A stretch of DNA of 64,000 nucleotides from Adiantum capillus-veneris (lineage: Eukaryota > Streptophyta > Polypodiopsida > Polypodiales > Pteridaceae): NCBI GenBank assembly GCA_014529385.2, contig CM043968.1:5657001-5721000 (forward strand), given 5' to 3'. Below are positions 45,271 to 58,391 of this stretch, one piece after another. A program made the position numbers and the translations under genes. The notes beneath the pieces were generated by a model. It was not told where the DNA came from. It saw only the letters and a list, made by a program, of their open reading frames with translations, and did not search any database. How positions within the stretch are numbered: the first letter of the stretch is position 1; each line of letters opens with the position of its first letter.

Positions 45271-46345
45271 CTACTGTCGATATGGCCATGGTTGTCTCCT
45301 TGGAGAGAATTGTCGTGGCGGAATTGGCCATAGTCTTTGTCTCTTTTGCTTTCTATTTGTAGCTTTGTTTTGGAGGTTTATGGCCACGTTCATGGTCATC
45401 ATTGTTGTGCTACTGATCTGCATCCACAGAGATCTTTTTGCCGGTTTCATATGTAGTGTGTGTCTGCATGCCAATGTTGCTTGTATTGAAGTGAGTTCCT
45501 GTTGCTTTGGTTCCGGGATCCAAATGCGAGTCGCATTGTTGTTACTGAGCATTCTCTTTGGGATCCATATATTTTTTATTCCCTTGTTTTTTGGTTGAAC
45601 TGTGTTCTCCTGTTGTCTTCTTCGGTTGTATTGTGGTTTGTATGCCATGTCACCTCTATCCTTCCGCACCCATACTTGTTTTTCACGTGTTGCTAACCTT
45701 GATCTTTGCACTGCGGTCTGTGTTGTTTTATGTTTGGAGTGAACATGGTTGGCAGTTCCCAGGTTGGTCGTCATGGGTATAGTGTTGTTCTTTAGTGGCA
45801 CCCATCCTTTTGGCTCTTTATCCAGTGATCGTGTTGCTGCCATCTGGTTCTTTCGGGGTTTCTGAGAAAAGGCTACCACCTGTTGTTCTTATGCATGCTG
45901 AATTTTGACTGCATCCGCATTCCAATCCATCTGCACATTATACTCTTTTTGCCAAGGCTGTCCCAACAACATGGGGTGTTGTGTGCTTTCATCCTCAACC
46001 ACATAAAACTTGTGTGGGTAAATATATTGATGTATATGTACATCCAATATAGTCCAACCCAATGTTTTTAGCGAATGTGATGTAGTACTTTCCAGCACTT
46101 GTGGAGTAGGATGTAGTTGATCTTCGGGCTTGATCTTCGGGCTTGAGCTGTTTATATAATTTGTAAGAGATCAGATTTTCTTGAGCTCTAGAATCAAGCA
46201 ATGCCGTCGATTCAACTTGATTGCTACCCACTTTGACTACAACTATTGGCTCCACTGTGTCTTCACCAAAATTCTTTAGTCGAATAGCATTTATTCGCAA
46301 CGGTGATCCACATTGTTGTTGTTGTCGTAGAAGCCTTTTTTTTGC
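45271..46345 (-). pseudogene. second retropepsin-like region after integrase in element G
   Basis: Starts about 55 bp after the integrase stop. EAQAEAKEHIAKKRLLRQ leads into a retropepsin-like fold: VVVKVGSNQVESTALLDSRA followed by QENLISYKLYKQL. DSRA stands where DSGA is expected. After a frame change comes HPMLLGQPWQKEYNVQMDWN, the second-half motif (LLGxPW). A stop at about 45889 is followed in the same frame by a basic C-terminal extension to 45271. The true PR of this element is separate (50.3-50.9 kb), so this is an additional domain. It may be a captured or duplicated protease-like gene. Confidence 0.55.
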
Positions 46346-46398
46346 AATGTGTTCTTTTGCTTCTGCTTGGGCCTCTTCTCATACCCTCTGTTTCTCCT

Positions 46399-47728
46399 TC
46401 ATCCATTGTTTTCTTGATGGATTTGTTGAAGCATATCCTGTGTTAGTGGTAAATGATACTTTTTTAACCGACACCCACTAATCCAATTTGGCATTTCTTC
46501 CCCTGCTAATGTAGCAAGTTTAACAGCTCCACTTTGTGATAAGTCACTAATCACAAAGGGTCCCATCCCTTGCTTTTTAATTTTCTTGGCATGTTGCTTC
46601 AAGGTATAAACAAGTACATAATCACCTGTTTTGAACTCTTTCGTGCGCACATGCTTGTCAAAAAACCCTTGTTGTCTTCTCTTTTTAGCATAGATCGAAG
46701 CTACAGCTCTCGAGTCGAAGTTCATCTAGCTTTTCAAGATCATCTATTCTTGAAGAGAGCTCATGCCTTGTCCATTCCAAGCGTTTCGCTACTCGTAGAG
46801 TTGGAATTAAAAACTCTATGGATAATATAGCGTTTAGACCAAATACCATGTTGTACGGTGTTGTTCCTATTGATGTTTTGTAAGCTACCCTGTATGCCCA
46901 TAGTGTGAGTGTAACTATTGATCCCAGTCTGTCCTTGACTCTGATACAAGTTTTGTGAGAACAGTGCATAGTGTTTTATTTGTGGCCTCAGCTTGTCCAT
47001 TTGCCTGTGGATGATATGGAGCAGATTTTCTATGTATGACCATGAATTCCTCTAGCAGATTTTTATGACTTCATTAAGAAAATGTGCTCCTCGATCACTG
47101 ACAATTTCTATTGGTAATCCGTACGTACAAAGACATTCTCATACAAAAATTGTGCAGTGGTTCTTGCGTCTATTTTTTGTGTTGCCTTGGCTTCCGTCCA
47201 TTTTGTGAGATAGTCCGTAGCTACAATGATATATTGGGTATGGGTGAGATATGCAGGGGGTGAAATAGGCCCCACAAAATCAATGTCCCATTTTACAAAT
47301 TCCCTGGCTCCCATCATTGGCCATAGTGGCATCTCATCTCTCTTTATCGGCACCTTGGTGCGCTGACATGCGTCACAAGGCTTTACAAACTCCTCAGCAT
47401 CCATATGCAATGTAGGCCACCATATTCTTATGGTTAAGACAATTTTTGCCATCTTATCACCTGAAAAATGGCCTCCACTTATTCCTCCATGTGCGTGTTC
47501 TAGAATCAGCAGATATTCACTTTCACTTGCACAGATTCTAAGTTGATTGTCCTTTCCTCGCTTATAGAGTTGATTCTCAATTAAATTAAAGTCGTGAGCC
47601 TCCAGCTCTATAGCCCTTTTCTGCGCTTTTGTTATGTTTTCAGGAAATTTCCTTGTTGTTAAGAAATCAATGATATATTGACTCCGTGCAGGTGCAATGT
47701 TTACCTGAAACAATGTCGCGTGATCCAC
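46399..47728 (-). pseudogene. integrase of element G
   Basis: The zinc-binding domain is complete, with H-x3-H in HAHGGISGGHFSGD and CDACQRTKVP. The first catalytic Asp is in VKWDIDFVGPISPP. After a frame change near 47108 the second Asp is in IEIVSDRGAHFLNE and the Glu in HPQANGQAEATNK, so all three catalytic residues survive. The C-terminal domain reads TGDYVLVYTLKQHAKK and GPFVISDLSQSGAVKLATLA, and ends at 46399 with LPLTQDMLQQIH. Frame breaks near 47100, 47040, 46930 and 46720 inactivate it. Confidence 0.8.
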
Positions 47729-47977
47729 CGGTCATTTGGCACTACATATAGTACAATTGTTAACATAAGCATGTGTGTCAGCATACATAGTTAGCCAATA
47801 AACCCCTAATTGTTTCAGTCTTTGGTGTGTTTTCATTGTTGAACAATGAAATGCATAATCCTGGACGTGTGCTTCTTCAAGATAACATTCAAATTCTTCA
47901 GGATTTATACATAATCATAGAATTTGGTCCGAGCCTAGATGATACAGCCGTCCTGCAATCAATTGGAAGTTTTTTGT

Positions 47978-49436
47978 TTATCGAATTTTTTGTTGTTTGG
48001 ATCTCTCTTCCTTGTTATCAAATCTACCTCCAAAGGAAAGAAAGTTAATAATTTCCTGAGACCATTTGGGTATCATTTCAATATTGAAAAGATAAGCATC
48101 AGGTATGTCGTCATCTACTCCTTTAGGAGCTTCCCCGTTTTGCAGCCTTGAAAGATGATCTGCCCGTAGATGAGTTTTACCCTTTTTGACCATCACTGTG
48201 AAATCAAATTCTAGCAATATAATAAACCAGCGTAAAATTCTCCCAGTATTGCATGGTTTATTTACTAGATACAAAAGAGCTTGATGATCTGTGAAGAACA
48301 CAAATTTGTTTGCGAGCAAATAATGTTGAAATTTCTTTACAGCATAAATCATTCCTAACCCCTCTCTTTCAGTGGTTGTGTAGTTCTTTTCTGCACTATT
48401 TAATTGTCGGCTTGCATAACAAACTAGGAAATCCATTGTTCCGTCTCCAGGTTGAGCCAGAATACTCCCAATTTTTTTTAATCTACTGCTTAAGTACAGG
48501 TGCTGATACAAGGTTTTCCTTAAGCTTTTGGAATGAAGCTGTTTCACACTCCTCAGTCCAGTCGAAACTAACTAATAAACGATACAGAGGTTGTGCCATG
48601 ACTGCATACATATATATGAATCTTCGATAATATCCGCAGTGTCCCATGAAGGATTGTACTTGTTTGACATTAGTAGGCATGGGCAAGTCTACTATGACTC
48701 TGATTTTGTCTAGGTCAGTGGTTATGCCATTTCTTGAGACAATATGTCCTAAGGTGCGGCCTTGCCTAACCATAAAAATGCACTTTTCCGGGTTAAGACA
48801 GATTCGATATGTTCTGCATTTCTCAAATACCTTTTGTAAATGATCAATATGTTCTTCTCGTAGAAGAGAGTGGACATAGAGATCATCCATATATATTTTT
48901 AAGAATATTCTCAGGTATTCTTTGACCGCATGAGTCATTAACCTTTGAAAGGTAGCTGGGATATTGGTTAAGCCAAAAGGCATAACTCTATATGCATATA
49001 TTTTCCATTCTGTGGAAAACGTTGTTTTGTGTTGATCCTCTATTGCAATTGCCAGTTGGTTATACTGTGAAAAACCATCTAGAAAGGAATAAGCCCGTTT
49101 CCCAGCTACCCTCTCAAGTACATGTTCTGTGATCGGCAAGGGATAAGTATCTCTTATTGTAGCTGCATTTACTTTTTTGAGGTTCACACACACTCACAGC
49201 ATTCCGTTCTTTTTGGGGACAACCGCAATGGGTGACACCCAATCTGTACGTTTGATTTCATAGATGAATTCATCATCCATCAGCTTGTCAATCTCCTCCT
49301 TGATTCGTTTAGCAAATGTGTCATTATATGTGTAAGGACGTTGTTTGCTAGGTTTGGCATCTGATTTCAACGGAATTGTATGTTGGCATATCAATGGATC
49401 AACTCCTTTGAGGTCTTTGTAGGACCATGCAAACAC
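47978..49436 (-). pseudogene. reverse transcriptase and RNase H of element G
   Basis: Begins at 49436 with FAWSYKDLKGVDPLICQHTI and IKEEIDKLMDDEFIYEI. A TGA at 49194 interrupts NGML-VCVNLKKVN. The main RT frame (49193-48483) includes YSFLDGFSQYNQLAIAIED, VMPFGLTNIPATFQRLM and the catalytic IYMDDLYVHS, then LGHIVSRNGI and FMGHCGYYRRFI. RNase H follows in another frame (48547-47978) with YASRQLNSAEKNYTTTERE, FFTDHQALLYLVNKP and the end motif HLRADHLSRL. Catalytic Asp residues of RT are intact. Confidence 0.82.
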
Positions 49437-49511
49437 ATCTTTAAACTTCTTGAGAAGTTATGTTAGAATTTCTTCTTTTGCAGGCTCTAAATCACTTGCG
49501 ATATAGACCGG

Positions 49512-51708
49512 CTAAGGCTTTTCACCTGGCACAACGAGGTCTATCCGTTTTGCATTTTTCGGCCCATCGTAAGATTCCTGGTTTATTCTTTCCCTGATTG
49601 GTGGTGTCATTATGATTTTTCTGTTTTGGATGGTGAATTTTCGATAGTGGGATGGTACATTCATGTTTCCTTTTTCTAACTCCTCCTTACCATCACTTTC
49701 TTCCTCAGTAGTCCATATCTCTCGTAATGACCATTTTAGTTCTTGGTATTTCTTTTTACGCTCCATTTTGGTCCACTCTGGGTCTTTCGTTTTTCCTGTT
49801 TTGATTGTTGAGATTTTTTTGATTTTGTTTCTGTTTTAGCCTTCCATACTTGTTTTATTTCCTCTTGCGTTCCTTTCCTTCGAACTTTTGAGAATCTGCC
49901 TGATATTTGGTCTTTTACACAGTCCTCTGCTTTGACAAGCATTAGATAGTGAGTTTTATCTTTTATCCTGGGCATTTGGTTCTCTCTAATTCTGTTCTCT
50001 GCTTTTTTTTTTAAGATAGCGTTCCTGGCGTCTAGGGTGCTGATTGGCAAAATCATAAAACTTGATATTCACTGTTTTCTCCCCACGCTAGCTTGAGCTG
50101 TCTGAACACTCGTTATCTGCATCGTTATTTTCCTCCAGATACTCAGAGGTGTTATAAAACTCTTCTTGTTCTGCTGGTTCTACATTTTCATCTCCTACTG
50201 TATAAGGCTTACCATGTAATAGGGTAGCACATCATAGCCATCTTTATCGCAAAATTTTGTTGTTGGGCTATCTCTAATGGTACAGACATCCAATGTTGCT
50301 AGTATGTGTTTCCATTCCAGAGGTTCTAAGGCATCTTCGGAAAAAGGTTCCGGAATGTAATCCTTGTCCTCGATAGCTCTTTCTAAGACGCATTCCTCTC
50401 TTTTTAGGCTCCCACAATGTGAAGCTCCGCACATCCATAGATTTTTTTTTTTGCCCTAACCATGCTGGGAGTTCGGACCCTGCCAATGTAGCTAAATCAA
50501 ACTCTTCCACTGGTGTCTGGTTCACATCTTTGTAACTATGGTCTTTTAGGTGTATTTTGGTTGTAGTCTTGCCATGTCTGAGGTATATGTGGTCGTAACC
50601 CCAATCCTGGACCCTCTTTAATTGTCTTGAATGGTCTTCCCAAGATGATCTCGTAATTGTTCTTTTTGTCAAAATCGACTATAATTGCAAATGTATGCTC
50701 ATACTAGATTCTGCACGAGGTGATAATTACTTTTTCTAAAAGTCATAGAGGCTTTTCCATGAACCCATTTGCGAGTTGCAATTTCATTCTGGTAGCTCTC
50801 AAAGCCGGTTTTTACCATTTTTTCCGGATTTCCTTGGTGGCGATAGCGACTCCTGCTCCACTGTCAAGAATAGCTTTGGAAACTACTCCTTGGAATTCTA
50901 CTAGTAATGTGGTATTTCCATCTTCTCCCTCGCAATATTCTCCAACCTTGTTTAAAGGTACTGGCCTAGTGTTTAGTTGAGGCTTGTCCAATTCTCTGAT
51001 CCCTTCTTGAATCTTCGAGGTGGGGTCTTTTACTCCAAATTTTTCTAAGCATTTGCCTACGGTGGTCCACATATTTGACCGTAACCTCACGAGTTCGGCT
51101 AATGTGATTGTGCCTGCCACAGGGGTGGACAATAACTCAATCAACCCTTGTGAATCCATCACTCTGTTAGAAGAAAGTCTTTGAGATGGGATTGCTCTCA
51201 CCTCAGACTTGGCTTCATACTCCCCTAGGTAAGAGGGTAGAGTTTTTAGCGAGTCTGGTTGGCTGTGCCCCGAACTAATTGATCCCTGGTCTCCCCCTTG
51301 TGAATGCATATCAAAGTTCATTTGTGATCTTGCCTCAAATTCTTCAATGGGAGGTATGGTCTCATTTTTCTCTTTTCTCGTGCTATTCATTTGGTAACTC
51401 ACCCTGTTAGCTTCGTTGGCATCACGGATTTGCTTCCACGGGTCATCTAGACTGTTACAATCCTTATCCATTTCTACCAATGTTTTAGGGTGAAAACCAT
51501 CAATCGTCTCATCTGTTGTATTTGGCACTATGATAGGTTCTCTCTTAGACTCAAAGGTAGTAGCGAGTCTCTCCTTCATGTCTACTTGTTTCTCTAAAGT
51601 TGGTTTGATAGGGGTTGGAGCTGGTACCTCATGCCAACTAGCAGGTTTACCAAGCGGGTTTTCTATCAAGGATTGGGTTGTTTCAATCATCTTTCGACAC
51701 ATTTCCAA
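49512..51708 (-). pseudogene. protease and flanking pol region of element G
   Basis: The retropepsin starts near 50910: TTLLVEFQGVVSKAILDSGA then GVAIATKEIRKKW, with the DSGA catalytic triad intact. The second half appears about 250 bp later in another frame, with YEIILGRPFKTIKEGPGLGL (ILGRPF). Upstream (51708-50990) is a long hydrophilic segment with NTTDETIDGFHPKTLVEMDK and a Ser/Gln-rich stretch, belonging to the gag-pol linker. Downstream (50056-49512) is a Lys/Arg-rich spacer before RT. Confidence 0.65.
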
Positions 51709-51929
51709 CCTCTATTTTTCTATTTCTTCATATGGATAGGTCATCCATCTTTGCTCTTGGGTTTGGTTGTTTTTGAGTCTGGCTTCGGCTGCTTTTAAAA
51801 GTGCGTCTAACTGCTCATTTACCTTTTCAACCAACACTAATCCTCCTGATCCTGCACTTTTTGGTTTGCTATTTCCTTGGGTGCTATGGTTGTTGCAGTG
51901 TGTGAGCTTAGACTAGCTAGATCCTCTAA

Positions 51930-52751
51930 TCACTCTAATCTATCCTTTGTGTGTTTTAACTCCTCGGATAGAGCCGTTTGCTCTCGTTCTCTCCTGGCTT
52001 TCATACGTGCATTTCTAGCTTTCCAAGTGCTTCTCTGATTTTTCATTTCTGAACTTGGGGCATCGGTTTTTGGCTCTTCAATTATGGGTTCATTTGTCCT
52101 TCTTTGAGCTTGGGCTCGTGTCACTACCTAAATAGGTACTACTGTCTCGTTTTCTGACCCTCCACTGGAAGGCACTGCTTCCAGCATGTTCAAGGTAGTT
52201 TTTGCTCCTTTGCTCGGGTTCTTAGGGAAATCAAGAATCAAATGAGTAATTCCACACTCGGTGCAATATGCCTTGACTCTAATGATTTCATCATGAGGAC
52301 AGTCTCTTAGCCAATGGTCTCCACCACACTCGTAGCAGGGTCCCTTAGGATGTTGAGGTGCTCCTTGTGTTCCTCTTTGTTGGTATGCATGCCTCTGCCC
52401 GCCCATGCCTCCGTTGGCTATGAACAACAATTTTCGTTCATCCAAGCTATATCTTCCTTCTCCTGCTACCTGTGCAACTGTTGGTGGTCCTGCACTTCCC
52501 ATCATGCTCCATGGTTCTGGCGTTGGGGGTTCTTCCGATGGATAATAGACAAGATTTGCAGCATATCCATTGGAATCTTCGTAATATGCATGCATAGGCA
52601 CCAAAGCCTTCTCCTCTGGTTCATTTACTGTTGGTGTGTATCTTATGCCGACTGGTCGTAATCCTGGTAGGGGCGGTTGCTGCCCCAACACTGGTTGTGG
52701 TCTTTCTACACCTACAAGTCCTGGTAGGTTGCCTGCTTGATACCTAGGCAT
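51930..52751 (-). pseudogene. Gag C-terminal part with zinc knuckles, element G
   Basis: A Pro/Gly-rich region precedes a canonical CCHC knuckle, CYECGGDHWLRDCP, for RNA binding. A second knuckle, CTECGITHLILDFP, has Phe in place of its last Cys and is probably non-functional. A stop near 52128 is followed by a charged segment (52124-51930) with ARNARMKARREREQTA. Confidence 0.72.
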
Positions 52752-52943
52752 CAGTGGAAGTTGAGGAGATGCTACCTGAGCCTGGGGAGCATAAGGTCAT
52801 TCTCTCAGATATCCCTTGTTATAGTAACATTTCTCCGTCACATGGTTTGTCCATTTTTGTTCAATAACACACCACTTTGGCTGTTTAGCTTGAGGCTTGG
52901 CGTATAGGTTAATCTTTTTTAGCACTTCCTCTACAAGCTGCTC

Positions 52944-53888
52944 CTAGCTTACATCTACTTCTCCTTCCGGTGATGTCTTAGCGGACTTGCTTCCACTTTG
53001 TTGTGAGGATGAATCGTCGTCAAGATCCTTGAATTCACCCTCCTTGTAGACCGCACAATTGTCTACAAGATAAAGAGTCTCCTTAGTTAACTCATTTAAC
53101 GTCGTGCTCCTCTTCATATGTAAGTCCTTCTGGAGATCTGCATTCCTCACTCCTTGAATAAATATCAGCATAAGTCTGGACTGAGTTGGCAGTTCTTCTA
53201 CAGGATAGAACTTAACATATCTTTTTAGTCGTAGGGCTGCCTTTTGCACAGACTCCCCTTCTTTCTGTTTGAATTTATGGATTTGTGAGACTATATTATG
53301 AGCTATCTCCCTTTGTGAGAATTCCTCAATAAACTCGTCAAACACCTCCTCCATAGACTCAAAGTCTCTACGCTCCACATAGTCAAACCAAGTAGCAGCA
53401 TCCTCCTCTAGGGTCAGTCCAAACCCTGCAAATTGGGTAGGGAAGTCTAACACCTCTTCAGCTCTAATTACACGCACAAACGCTGGTACATGATCCCTAG
53501 AATCTCTATTTCCCGTGTATTTCTTGTTTACCCATTTTTGCACCTGAGAAGGTCTAATTCTACGATGGTCTACAAATCTCATCATTGATTCTCCTCGTCC
53601 CAATCGATATATCTCCTCTGGCCTTCAGTAGTGGGAGGGTTCCTCTCCCAGAGGTGCTCCTAAGCCTTAATTTCTGATTGTTTTTGCAAGAGATGGTTCA
53701 TCTCTTCGAACTCGTTCTATGGGTTGTCTTCCAAGCTCTGTTGACCCTTGAGTTTTTGGCTTACTCTCGCCTTGATACCGTGAATAGAGTGGTGGTTCTT
53801 GTAAATCCCTTAGCTCTTGTGCGGCTGGATAACCATCTCGGTTTCGGTCTTGTTCTAAGGTTGCACTTTGTCGAATCCATGCCTGCAA
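52944..53888 (-). pseudogene. Gag core domain, element G
   Basis: The main frame (53603-52944) matches the retrotransposon gag domain: FPTQFAGFGLTLEEDAATWF for the A-x-WF motif, then FDEFIEEFSQREIAH, FKQKEGESVQKAALRLKRY and LMLIFIQGVRNADLQKDLH. A preceding piece (53888-53667) with IRQSATLEQDRNRDGYPAAQ joins in another frame. Gag builds the particle shell. Two frame breaks lie near 53610 and 53660. Confidence 0.75.
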
Positions 53889-54196
53889 TGATGGTTGGGT
53901 TGCTTGTTGGTTCTTGTAGTTGGACGTCTGTTGTCAGTTAGAATATGAGGTCTCATCGTAATCTTCTGAAAATGGATTTTTCGACTTGCTAGGGGTATAG
54001 ATGACCCTTGGCACTTCTTCGGGGGCATTAATTGATGTCTCTGGAACTGTTGCCTTTTCTACCTCGTCTGGGAGAATACGTTTTTATTCTCGCCCGTACC
54101 TATCAACAAAAACGATATCCTTCCCCATAGCAATTTCATAAGAGAATAAGTAAAGAACCTTATCTTTGCTTAATTATTTGGGTAGGGTTATTTGCA

Positions 54197-54835
54197 TCAA
54201 AAATAAGAGACTAATCCCTCACTCTCATGCTTGTAAATTCCCACATTCTCATTATAGGTTGAGACCCTGGTTGTTTTCTTATCATACATAAAAAGAGCTC
54301 CAGGTCGATCAATGTTTGGAGGCGGTTCTTGAGTTTCTAAAACCATTTTTCCTTTTGCCACGTTATCTCCATATCTATTGTAATCCTCAGGGTTACTAAC
54401 TATGAGATAGTGGTTCCCCTTTTTGTCTCGGAATCTATCTCCATCATCATATACTTGAATTATCTCCAGTCTCTGATCAGGTCTTTCTTCAATACAAATA
54501 CACTTGCGTCCTCGATAGTCAGAATAAACTAGGGCTCCCCTAGAGTTTGTTCCTTCTAAGAAGATTATAGTGAACTTGGAATCTTTCAAAGGATTTTGGG
54601 AGGTGCTTCCTCCTAGCCTTGGTCCCTCATCGGAGAAACCTCCTGGCTGTTGACTACCCATCATGAAGAAGGACTTATCTGATGAAGTGTCAGTATCACT
54701 ACCCTCCTCAATGATCGGTGCTAGTTGATCTAGCCTTGCCTGAGTTACACTCTCCGCGGTGGACACTAAGCTACCCTGATCACCTGCCACCTTTTGATCT
54801 CTAGGAATGTGTCTTCTTGATCTTAAATTCATCAA
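54197..54835 (-). pseudogene. Gag N-terminal or leader protein of element G
   Basis: An open frame of 212 codons starting MMNLRSRRHIPRDQKVAGDQ, with an acidic stretch EEGSDTDTSSDKS and a compact region around ALVYSDYRGRKCICIEERPD and KKGNHYLIVSNPEDY. The frame resumes after a stop toward the Gag core (53.9 kb). It may be the matrix-like start of Gag or a separate small ORF such as Ogre-type elements carry before gag. Confidence 0.5.
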
Positions 54836-56641
54836 ACTTAGAAATGCAATTTATCACAAATCCAACCACTGACCTGGCAAAGGATCAGTTTCCACACAAC
54901 TTCTTGCTTTGCCGCTGAATATACCTGTACACAAGCGTTTAATTTTGGCAATCGAATCAAAGCATTTAACCACTAGAGGTGGTCTTAGTAATGATTGGTA
55001 TACTGGAGAGTTAACCTCAACCACTACTGTATTTTATACACTTCGGATGTTCTTGATTAGGTCTGCTAATCTGGAACTATACTTCCCTCAGATGTTGGTC
55101 AATTTACAGGGAAAGTCTTAAATCCATCTTTGTCCCGTCACAAGGTCAAACCATGTCCAATTTCACTTCTGAAAGAAGTTCTGGAACTCTTAAGTCAATT
55201 GGAACATCACTCTATTTCCTCGGTCAGCTTTTCTCTTCACTAAGCCCCTGTAGACATCCTACGCATAGGATGTCTACCTGCTCTGTTTTGCCTGGATTTT
55301 TCACTATAGATTCCCCTTGATGTGCTGAGTCCACAACCGTTTTTACTTTTTGATTTGGACACCTATAAGCTGGTCAATTGATTAGAAATTTGTTCCAGCA
55401 GCCTGATGTTGGTATGACAAGTCAAATCAACTCCAATTTGGACCAAAATTGACTAGGAGGCTTACCTCAGGCTATACAACACCCTCCTATGCCTACAGTT
55501 TTGGCTTCAATATCATGCATTAGACATTCTACGTGTAGCATGCATAACTACTCAAAATGGCTTCAAAATGCAAACTACAGACTCCTCTTAAGGTGTTGAT
55601 CACTTTGGTATGCTCAAAGTTGAGTTTGGAGTGCTAAATCACACAAAACACATCCTACGTGTAGGATGTCTATATGGTCTATTTGACCGTAAACTTGAGC
55701 CACAGCTTCCCCTTGATGTCAGCAACCCAGTGCTATGCTTAGATTTTAGTTTGGATTTCAAAAGACCCCAATTTTAGCTTTCCTGGCCTTTTTTCAGTAA
55801 AAAATGCTAAAGTCTGATTAAAACCCAATTTTCTCACCCAATTGAGATGAAACCTTTCTGAGGCACTCAATAAATCATGCAGATCATGCTCATGCAGCCA
55901 TCCTATGGTTTGGTCTTCAAATAATGCCTTGGCACAATTTGGGTAGGATGTTTGTCAATTTTCTTTCTATCTGGCCTTATCCTATCAAGATATGGTTAAA
56001 CTTCCACTTTCTAGGTGAAAATAGGGTAAAAACTACCTTCTAAACACATTGGTCAACTCAAATTTTTAAAATTTCCACCAGAACACCCTGTAGACATCCT
56101 ACGCGTAGGATGTCTCCTGGCTTAAAATTTAATTGTTTTCTGGCAGAAATACTCCTTATGCTCTACAGCTCTCTCAGAAACACTCACAGAAACTTTTGAA
56201 CTTCACTTCAGCTTCTAAACACACTTTTTCGTCTTTTACAACCCTTTGATGAGCCTAACAACAAATATAACATGCATGAAGTGCTCCAGATCAGAAATCA
56301 TGATGTTCTACTTACCCTACTCCTACTCATCATGTGAGATGGTGATATTGGTGTCTTGGCTGCTTCCTGGCCTCTCCGGACTCTCAAGCTCTCCTTCCAC
56401 CACCTAGCCACTCCAACTCCTACTCTCTACACCACAACTTAACTAATACATAAAAACTATCTAAGTCTACCTGAGTCTACCTAAGTCGAAGGATCTAGGC
56501 CAGACACTCGCTCCCTAGACTCCTCCTAAGACATAGAGAGTCCTCCACCCTTTGATCCTATCTAAATGTAAAACAAGACTCTCGCAAGCTAGAGAATCCC
56601 TATCCTCAAGGACTAGTCTCGGTCACCTACCTAGTGTTTTT
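54836..56641 (-). other. untranslated leader of element G
   Basis: About 1.8 kb between the primer site and the first gag frame, with no coding signal. It contains the second palindrome array (55252-56115). Confidence 0.6.
55252..56115. repeat. palindrome array in the 5' leader of element G
   Basis: Palindromes of the same family as at 42.5-43.4 kb lie at 55252-55275, 55522-55545 (degenerate), 55648-55671 and 56092-56115 (perfect). The outer two are 840 bp apart, close to three times 280 bp; the inner two are displaced. Flanking DNA also matches the 3' array in the same orientation, for example GCTTAGATTTTAGTTTGGAT here and GCTCTTAGATTTTGATTTGG near 42852. Confidence 0.75.
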
Positions 56642-56660
56642 GTCCCCAGTAGGGGCGCCA
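56642..56660 (-). promoter_or_regulatory. primer-binding site of element G
   Basis: Minus strand TGGCGCCCCTACTGGGGAC, one base after the 5' LTR. TGGCGCC is the start of the tRNA complement used by Athila/Tat elements. Confidence 0.82.
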
Positions 56661-56661
56661 A

Positions 56662-57587
56662 TGTTGGCAGATACGCCGTGACGGGCGTCAGCACAGCGAG
56701 AACTCACCTAACAAGATTTGTCAGGTAAGGACGAAGCTCGACCCGAAGGCGCGTGGAAGCAAGCATACGGTGTCATCCTACACTTGACCGACTCTGGACT
56801 ACTTCCTACAGAGGTCTCTACCCAATGTCTAAGCTACAGCCTTCAGGAGTGCATAAGAGGAGATTTCCTACAACGCTTTCAAGAGCCAAATACCCATCAA
56901 ACATTCTCGAAACGCCACAAAACTTGAAGGAGAACCTATTAACACCAATAGGTTTCTCTCCCTAAGGTCCATGAACCAAAATCCCAATTCTAAACACCTG
57001 GTGAAAAATCACGTAGGATGTCTGGTCAAAATTTGTAGGTCGTCGTTTCCGAAAACTAAAGTGCCTAATGTGTATCTCTACTCAATGCGAACGCGTGGAT
57101 ATGCTGAAATGCAAAAAGAGACAACGTATGCTCACCAAATCACCAGATGTAGCTCGTGGGTCAAGTTCTCGAAGCCAGACCGTACACTCGCAATGTGTAT
57201 TGGTGCGTAGCTCTCGTCGGGGGCAACACGTTGCACGTCTCCTCACTCAATTCCGACCACCGGTGTGCCTGTAGCGTCAAGATGAAACTCTCACTCTCTC
57301 TCGTACACAGAGTACGCTCACTCACACAGACAAAACTTTTAAAAAATGACAAAGGTCCTTTCATTAAGGTCAAAAGTGGTATAAATACCTTACAATCTCA
57401 AACCCTAATGTTCCAATTTAACCATCTACTCAATCTAAATGTAAAAAATGGGATACAATCTGGAAGCTTCTGCAAGCCCCACTATTTACAAAGGTAAAAT
57501 GACGATTTTTCTCAATTAAAGAATAATTACAAAAAATAATATCCTGCCGAGCAATCATTCTCCGTTGGGTGTGTCCAGCTACTAACA
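56662..57587 (-). repeat. 5' LTR of element G
   Basis: 926 bp, TGTTGGCAGATACGCCGTG ... CTACTAACA. Partner of 37851-38768. A TATA-like TATTTATACC on the minus strand lies at about 57380-57390 and is conserved in the other LTR. Confidence 0.93.
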
Positions 57588-57592
57588 GCCCC

Positions 57593-58265
<673 letters not shown>

Positions 58266-58391
58266 ACTAGCAGGCGGTTTACTGAGTGTTGCTCTCTTCT
58301 CTCTCGTTCATTCCTTGCGCTGGGAATCCTGCCTGAGAGATTAGTTGTCAAATCTAAGCTCTTTCTCTCGTTCTGACACAGACCTACAAAA

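Larger units (their letters stand above)
37846..57592 (-). mobile_element. giant Ty3/gypsy element G (Tat/Athila-like), 19.7 kb
   Basis: LTRs of 918 and 926 bp (37851-38768 and 56662-57587) in direct orientation, with TG...CA ends and a 5-bp target duplication GCCCC (37846-37850 and 57588-57592). On the minus strand the order is LTR, primer site, leader with palindromes, gag, PR, RT, RNase H, IN, a second retropepsin-like region, a palindrome-bearing tandem repeat, a large coiled-coil accessory gene, purine tract, LTR. The order PR-RT-RH-IN, the TGGCGCC primer site and the very large size with a 3' accessory gene point to the Tat/Athila branch (established for that branch; the assignment is inference). 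The LTRs are similar but not identical, and all genes carry some lesions. Confidence 0.88.

Noticed and set aside
45271-45879. An independent 202-residue basic protein
   Set aside because: It lies in the same frame as the end of the second retropepsin-like region, separated by one stop, so it is treated as its extension.
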